From assembly GCA_021816565.1 (NCBI GenBank), contig JAKAXN010000177.1, positions 1-8,965 on the forward strand: a stretch of 8,965 nucleotides of DNA, given 5' to 3'. Positions 6,868 to 8,965 of this stretch are shown piece after piece. Position numbers and translations under genes: made by a program. The DNA comes from Actinomycetes bacterium. Lineage in GTDB: Bacteria > Actinomycetota > Acidimicrobiia > Acidimicrobiales > Palsa-688. Every line of letters begins with the position of its first letter. The stretch's first letter is position 1. Under the pieces are notes generated by a model. That model ran no database searches. It worked only from the letters and a program-made list of their open reading frames with translations, and had not been told where the DNA came from.

Positions 6868-8225
6868 GACCGGCTCCCGGCCAGGGCCGACCGCAGAGCG
6901 GCCCCGTCGGCGGGGACCACCTCCACCGGCCGGGGCAGGTCGGCGACGGTCGTGCCGTCGAGGAACACCCCGCCCGAAAGGCACACGTCGGGCAGCAGGT
7001 AGCGGCGGCCGGCCGGCGCGTCGGCGAGCGCGGCGGCCACGTCACTCCCGGTGAGCAGGCCGGCAACGGCGATGTTCCCGCCGAAATAGCGGTTCTCCAC
7101 GGCGAGCACCTCCGCGTCCGAGCCGGCCGACCGTAGCAGCGGCTCGAGCAGCCTGGCGCCGTAAGCCCCTGTGAGGATCGTGACCGGGGCGTCCCGCCGG
7201 GGCCGCATCTCGACCGACCCGGGGGCCCGGGGGGCCCGGTAGCCAGCCGCCGGGGCTCCGTCCACGGACTGGAAGAAACCGCTCGGACCGCCCTCGGGCG
7301 CCTCGGCCAGGCCCAGGAAGCGGGCCTCGAAGCCCCGGTAGAGGCCCACGCCGTTCTCGTGCTGGGCCAGGTCGCCGTATGTCCCGAGCGGCGGCATGGG
7401 CCGGCCGGCCATCAGGTAGTACTCGTCGGAGGCGTAGACGAGGGGCCGGCCGAGGGCGGCCCGGAACACCTCCTGCCACTCCTCCACCAGCTCCACCACG
7501 GCGGCGGCCTCCGCCGGGGTGTGGGCCCGCATGGTCCCCTCGGCGTTGAACCGGCTGACCCCCAGCGGTACGCACGCCACGCTGGCCAGCTCCGGGAAGC
7601 GGTCGAGCACCCCGGTCAGGGTGTCGTCGAGAACGGCCCCGTCGTTGATCCCCGGGCAGACGACCACCTGCCCGTGGACGGTCACCCCGTGGTCGAGCAG
7701 GGCCCGCAGCCAGCGCAGGCTGATCGACCCCCGACGGTTGCGCAGCATCCGGCTGCGGACCTCCGGGTCGGTGGCGTGGATGCTCACCCACAGCGGTGAC
7801 AGCCCCTCCGACACGACCCGCTCGAGGTCCATCTCGGTGAAACGGGTGAGGGTGGTGAAATTCCCGTAGAGGAACGACAGCCGGTAGTCGTCGTCGCGCA
7901 TGTACAGGCTCTTGCGCAGCCCCTTGGGCAGCTGGTGGATGAAACAGAACTCGCAGTGGTTGTCGCACGTCCTGACCCGGTCGAACAGGGCGGCGTCGAC
8001 CTCGATGCCGAGCGGCTCGTTGCCAACGCGGGCCACCGACACCGTCATGTCGAGCCCGCCCCGGCGCAGTTCCAGCTCGAGCTGCTCCTGGTCGGCCAGC
8101 AGCTGGTACTCGATGACATCGCGGGGGAGCTGGCCGTCCATGGCAACTATCTGGTCACCAGGCTCGAGTCCAGCCCGGGAGGCCGGCGATCCGGGGGCTA
8201 CGGCCACCACTCTGGGCAAAGACAT
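6864..8225 (-). CDS. DUF512 protein: PDZ domain plus radical-SAM-type Fe-S domain
   Basis: A 453-residue protein. Residues 4-56 look like a PDZ fold (VVAVAPGSPASRAGLEPGDQI). Next comes CDNHCEFC (C87, C91, C94), the CxxxCxxC spacing of radical-SAM [4Fe-4S] sites. A TIM-barrel-like body follows, with GNFTTLTRF (121-129), WVSIHATDPEVR (146-157) and VVCPGIND (188-195). The C-terminal DUF512 part includes ENRYFGGNIAVAGLLTG (377-393) and LPDVCLSGGVFLDGTT (411-426). The related cyanobacterial family is described only as a putative Fe-S oxidoreductase; substrate and reaction are unknown. The start at ATG 8223-8225 gives a family-like N-terminus. The same frame is open to 8933, but that extension is antisense to another gene's repeats. 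The stop overlaps the der start. A short inverted repeat sits directly before the ATG. Confidence 0.93.
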   Translation of the reverse strand: MSLPRVVAVAPGSPASRAGLEPGDQIVAMDGQLPRDVIEYQLLADQEQLELELRRGGLDMTVSVARVGNEPLGIEVDAALFDRVRTCDNHCEFCFIHQLPKGLRKSLYMRDDDYRLSFLYGNFTTLTRFTEMDLERVVSEGLSPLWVSIHATDPEVRSRMLRNRRGSISLRWLRALLDHGVTVHGQVVVCPGINDGAVLDDTLTGVLDRFPELASVACVPLGVSRFNAEGTMRAHTPAEAAAVVELVEEWQEVFRAALGRPLVYASDEYYLMAGRPMPPLGTYGDLAQHENGVGLYRGFEARFLGLAEAPEGGPSGFFQSVDGAPAAGYRAPRAPGSVEMRPRRDAPVTILTGAYGARLLEPLLRSAGSDAEVLAVENRYFGGNIAVAGLLTGSDVAAALADAPAGRRYLLPDVCLSGGVFLDGTTVADLPRPVEVVPADGAALRSALAGSRS

Positions 8226-8246
8226 AACCCCTGAAGGATAGGGGTT
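8226..8246 (-). promoter_or_regulatory. Inverted repeat covering the ribosome site of the DUF512 gene
   Basis: On the minus strand AACCCC, a 9-nt loop and GGGGTT sit directly against the ATG. The right arm holds the only Shine-Dalgarno-like bases (AGGGG), so folding would hide them. The loop also contains TATCCT, which resembles a -10 box and could instead mark a nearly leaderless start. The repeat is seen directly; any control role is inferred. Confidence 0.35.
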
Positions 8247-8354
8247 TCCGAGGCAATTCCCGAAGGTGCGGAAATGGGACCTTTGTCCGGTCAGTGGGTT
8301 GGCGTCGCGGGCCGATAGCTGAAAGCAGTAATCCCCCGACCACCCCCAGGGAAC

Positions 8355-8965
8355 ATGAGCGGACCAAACATCTCCACAACTCTGTTCGAGCGCGCCCGTG
8401 GGCGCTTCAACAACCGGCGGTCGTCGCTGGGCCGGCGGTCGGCCCGGAGGCGGAGGGCCGGCCAGGTGGTGGCATCGGCCGCCGCTCTGGGCGCCGGCCT
8501 GCTCGGTCCCGGCACCGCGGTGGCCCATGCCGCCCCGGCCGTGCACGCCACCGCCACGGTCCACACCGCCGCGGTCTCGAACTACCCGATGGTGGCCATG
8601 GCTCCGACCCCCGACGGCGCCGGATACTGGATGGCGGCGTCCGATGGCGGCATCTTCAGCTTCGGCGACGCCGGCTTCTACGGGTCCCTGGGCGGCGTCC
8701 GGCTGAACAAGCCCATCGTCGGCATCGCCTCCACCCCCGACGGCCACGGCTACTGGCTGGTCGCCTCCGACGGCGGCATCTTCAGCTTCGGCGACGCCGG
8801 CTACTACGGGTCCCTGGGCGGCGTCCGGCTGAACAAGCCCATCGTCGGCATCGCCTCCACCCCCGACGGCCACGGCTACTGGCTGGTCGCCTCCGACGGC
8901 GGCATCTTCAGCTTCGGCGACGCCGGCTTCCACGGATCCACCGGCGGCATCACCCTCGACAGATC
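8355..8965 (+). CDS. Exported protein of 42-residue tandem repeats ([18 protein letters not shown] type), 3' end cut by window edge
   Basis: Starts at ATG 8355, the first start after an in-frame TAG at 8316; AGGGA lies only 2 nt before it. The open frame runs 203 codons to the edge without a stop. Residues 1-36 are very Arg-rich, followed by a hydrophobic stretch (37-57) and AHA-AP (57-61), a signal peptide with likely cleavage near residue 59. From about 77 the chain is made of 42-residue repeats whose core is [18 protein letters not shown], linked by [14 protein letters not shown]. One partial and two full units are visible and a further one begins. Glycine, aspartate and aromatic spacing suggest beta-strands and turns, possibly a propeller or solenoid, but this is inference. 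As I recall, such repeats are common in Acidimicrobiia exported proteins, often joined to a hydrolase domain that would lie beyond the window. Function unknown. Confidence 0.9.
   Translation, partial: MSGPNISTTLFERARGRFNNRRSSLGRRSARRRRAGQVVASAAALGAGLLGPGTAVAHAAPAVHATATVHTAAVSNYPMVAMAPTPDGAGYWMAASDGGIFSFGDAGFYGSLGGVRLNKPIVGIASTPDGHGYWLVASDGGIFSFGDAGYYGSLGGVRLNKPIVGIASTPDGHGYWLVASDGGIFSFGDAGFHGSTGGITLDR
8646..8965 (+). repeat. 126-bp tandem coding repeats in the exported protein gene
   Basis: Units begin at 8646, 8772 and 8898. The first two full units (8646-8771 and 8772-8897) differ at one base, changing GGCTTC to GGCTAC (Phe to Tyr). The third starts the same way but diverges after about 35 bases ([11 protein letters not shown] instead of [11 protein letters not shown]) and is cut by the edge. 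A diverged half unit precedes the first. Near identity at silent positions shows recent duplication or gene conversion rather than protein-level constraint alone. Confidence 0.95.

Noticed and set aside
6868..6984. 39-codon N-terminal extension of Der
   Set aside because: It is Arg/Pro/Gly-rich, overlaps the end of DUF512 in another frame and is unlike Der. The internal ATG with ATGA coupling and the family-like start MSAAKPLVAVVGRPN fit better.
5326..7002. 558-codon plus-strand open frame
   Set aside because: It is antisense to der and the phosphatase gene. Its product is His/Gly/Arg-rich with no family signal, while the opposite strand encodes intact Der motifs.
8263..8288. Overlapping short inverted repeats (AAGGT/ACCTT and GGAC/GTCC) between the divergent DUF512 and exported-protein genes
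   Set aside because: Stems of 4-5 bp are too weak to call. I also looked for c-di-AMP and c-di-GMP riboswitch cores in this 129-bp gap and saw none.
8226..8933. 236-codon N-terminal extension of the DUF512 protein with repeated [17 protein letters not shown] units
   Set aside because: The repeats are the antisense reading of the 126-bp coding repeats of the plus-strand exported protein. The real start at 8225 matches the family.
8646..8965. Possible CRISPR-like array
   Set aside because: The repeat has no unique spacers and the 126-bp period is a multiple of three within an open reading frame, so it is a coding tandem repeat.

Overview
The window is GC-rich, almost fully coding chromosomal DNA. 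It looks like an actinomycete-type bacterium, and the class Acidimicrobiia is my best guess. The reasons are the very high GC at third codon positions, a single-pass DUF4333-like protein, a sugar-nucleotide transferase fused to a phosphomannomutase-like domain, and an exported protein built from repeats of the [18 protein letters not shown] type. I associate those repeats with this lineage, but that assignment is recall rather than a search. No mobile element, phage, CRISPR array or defence system is visible.

Layout: (1) bases 1-3573, minus strand, hold a tight three-gene block read right to left. It encodes a DUF4333-like membrane protein, a CDP-alcohol phosphatidyltransferase, and a long NDP-sugar pyrophosphorylase / hexapeptide / phosphomannomutase-like fusion whose last few residues lie beyond base 1. 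The last two genes overlap by ATGA. (2) Bases 3689-4006, plus strand, encode a stand-alone NifU C-terminal-domain (Nfu-type) Fe-S protein. It converges on a minus-strand tRNA-Pro(GGG) at 4079-4152, and a perfect GC hairpin lies between the two. (3) Bases 4216-8225, minus strand, form a four-gene block read right to left: a PDZ / radical-SAM-type DUF512 protein, the ribosome-assembly GTPase Der, a membrane-anchored SpoIIE-type PP2C phosphatase, and a 66-residue zinc-ribbon membrane protein. DUF512 and der overlap by ATGA, and the last two genes are 2 nt apart. (4) From 8355 to the right edge, on the plus strand and divergent from the DUF512 gene, begins an exported protein made of 42-residue repeats. 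Its coding DNA contains two 126-bp units that differ at one base.

Functionally, block 1 suggests membrane lipid and activated-sugar supply for the envelope, possibly a lipoglycan or polysaccharide. Block 3 joins ribosome assembly to an uncharacterised Fe-S protein and a phosphatase of the kind that feeds anti-sigma-factor switches. Most genes are recognisable housekeeping families. The points most worth a second look are the degenerate catalytic loops of the phosphomannomutase-like domain, the DUF512-Der coupling, the SpoIIE/zinc-ribbon pair, and the DNA-level homogenisation in the exported repeat protein.
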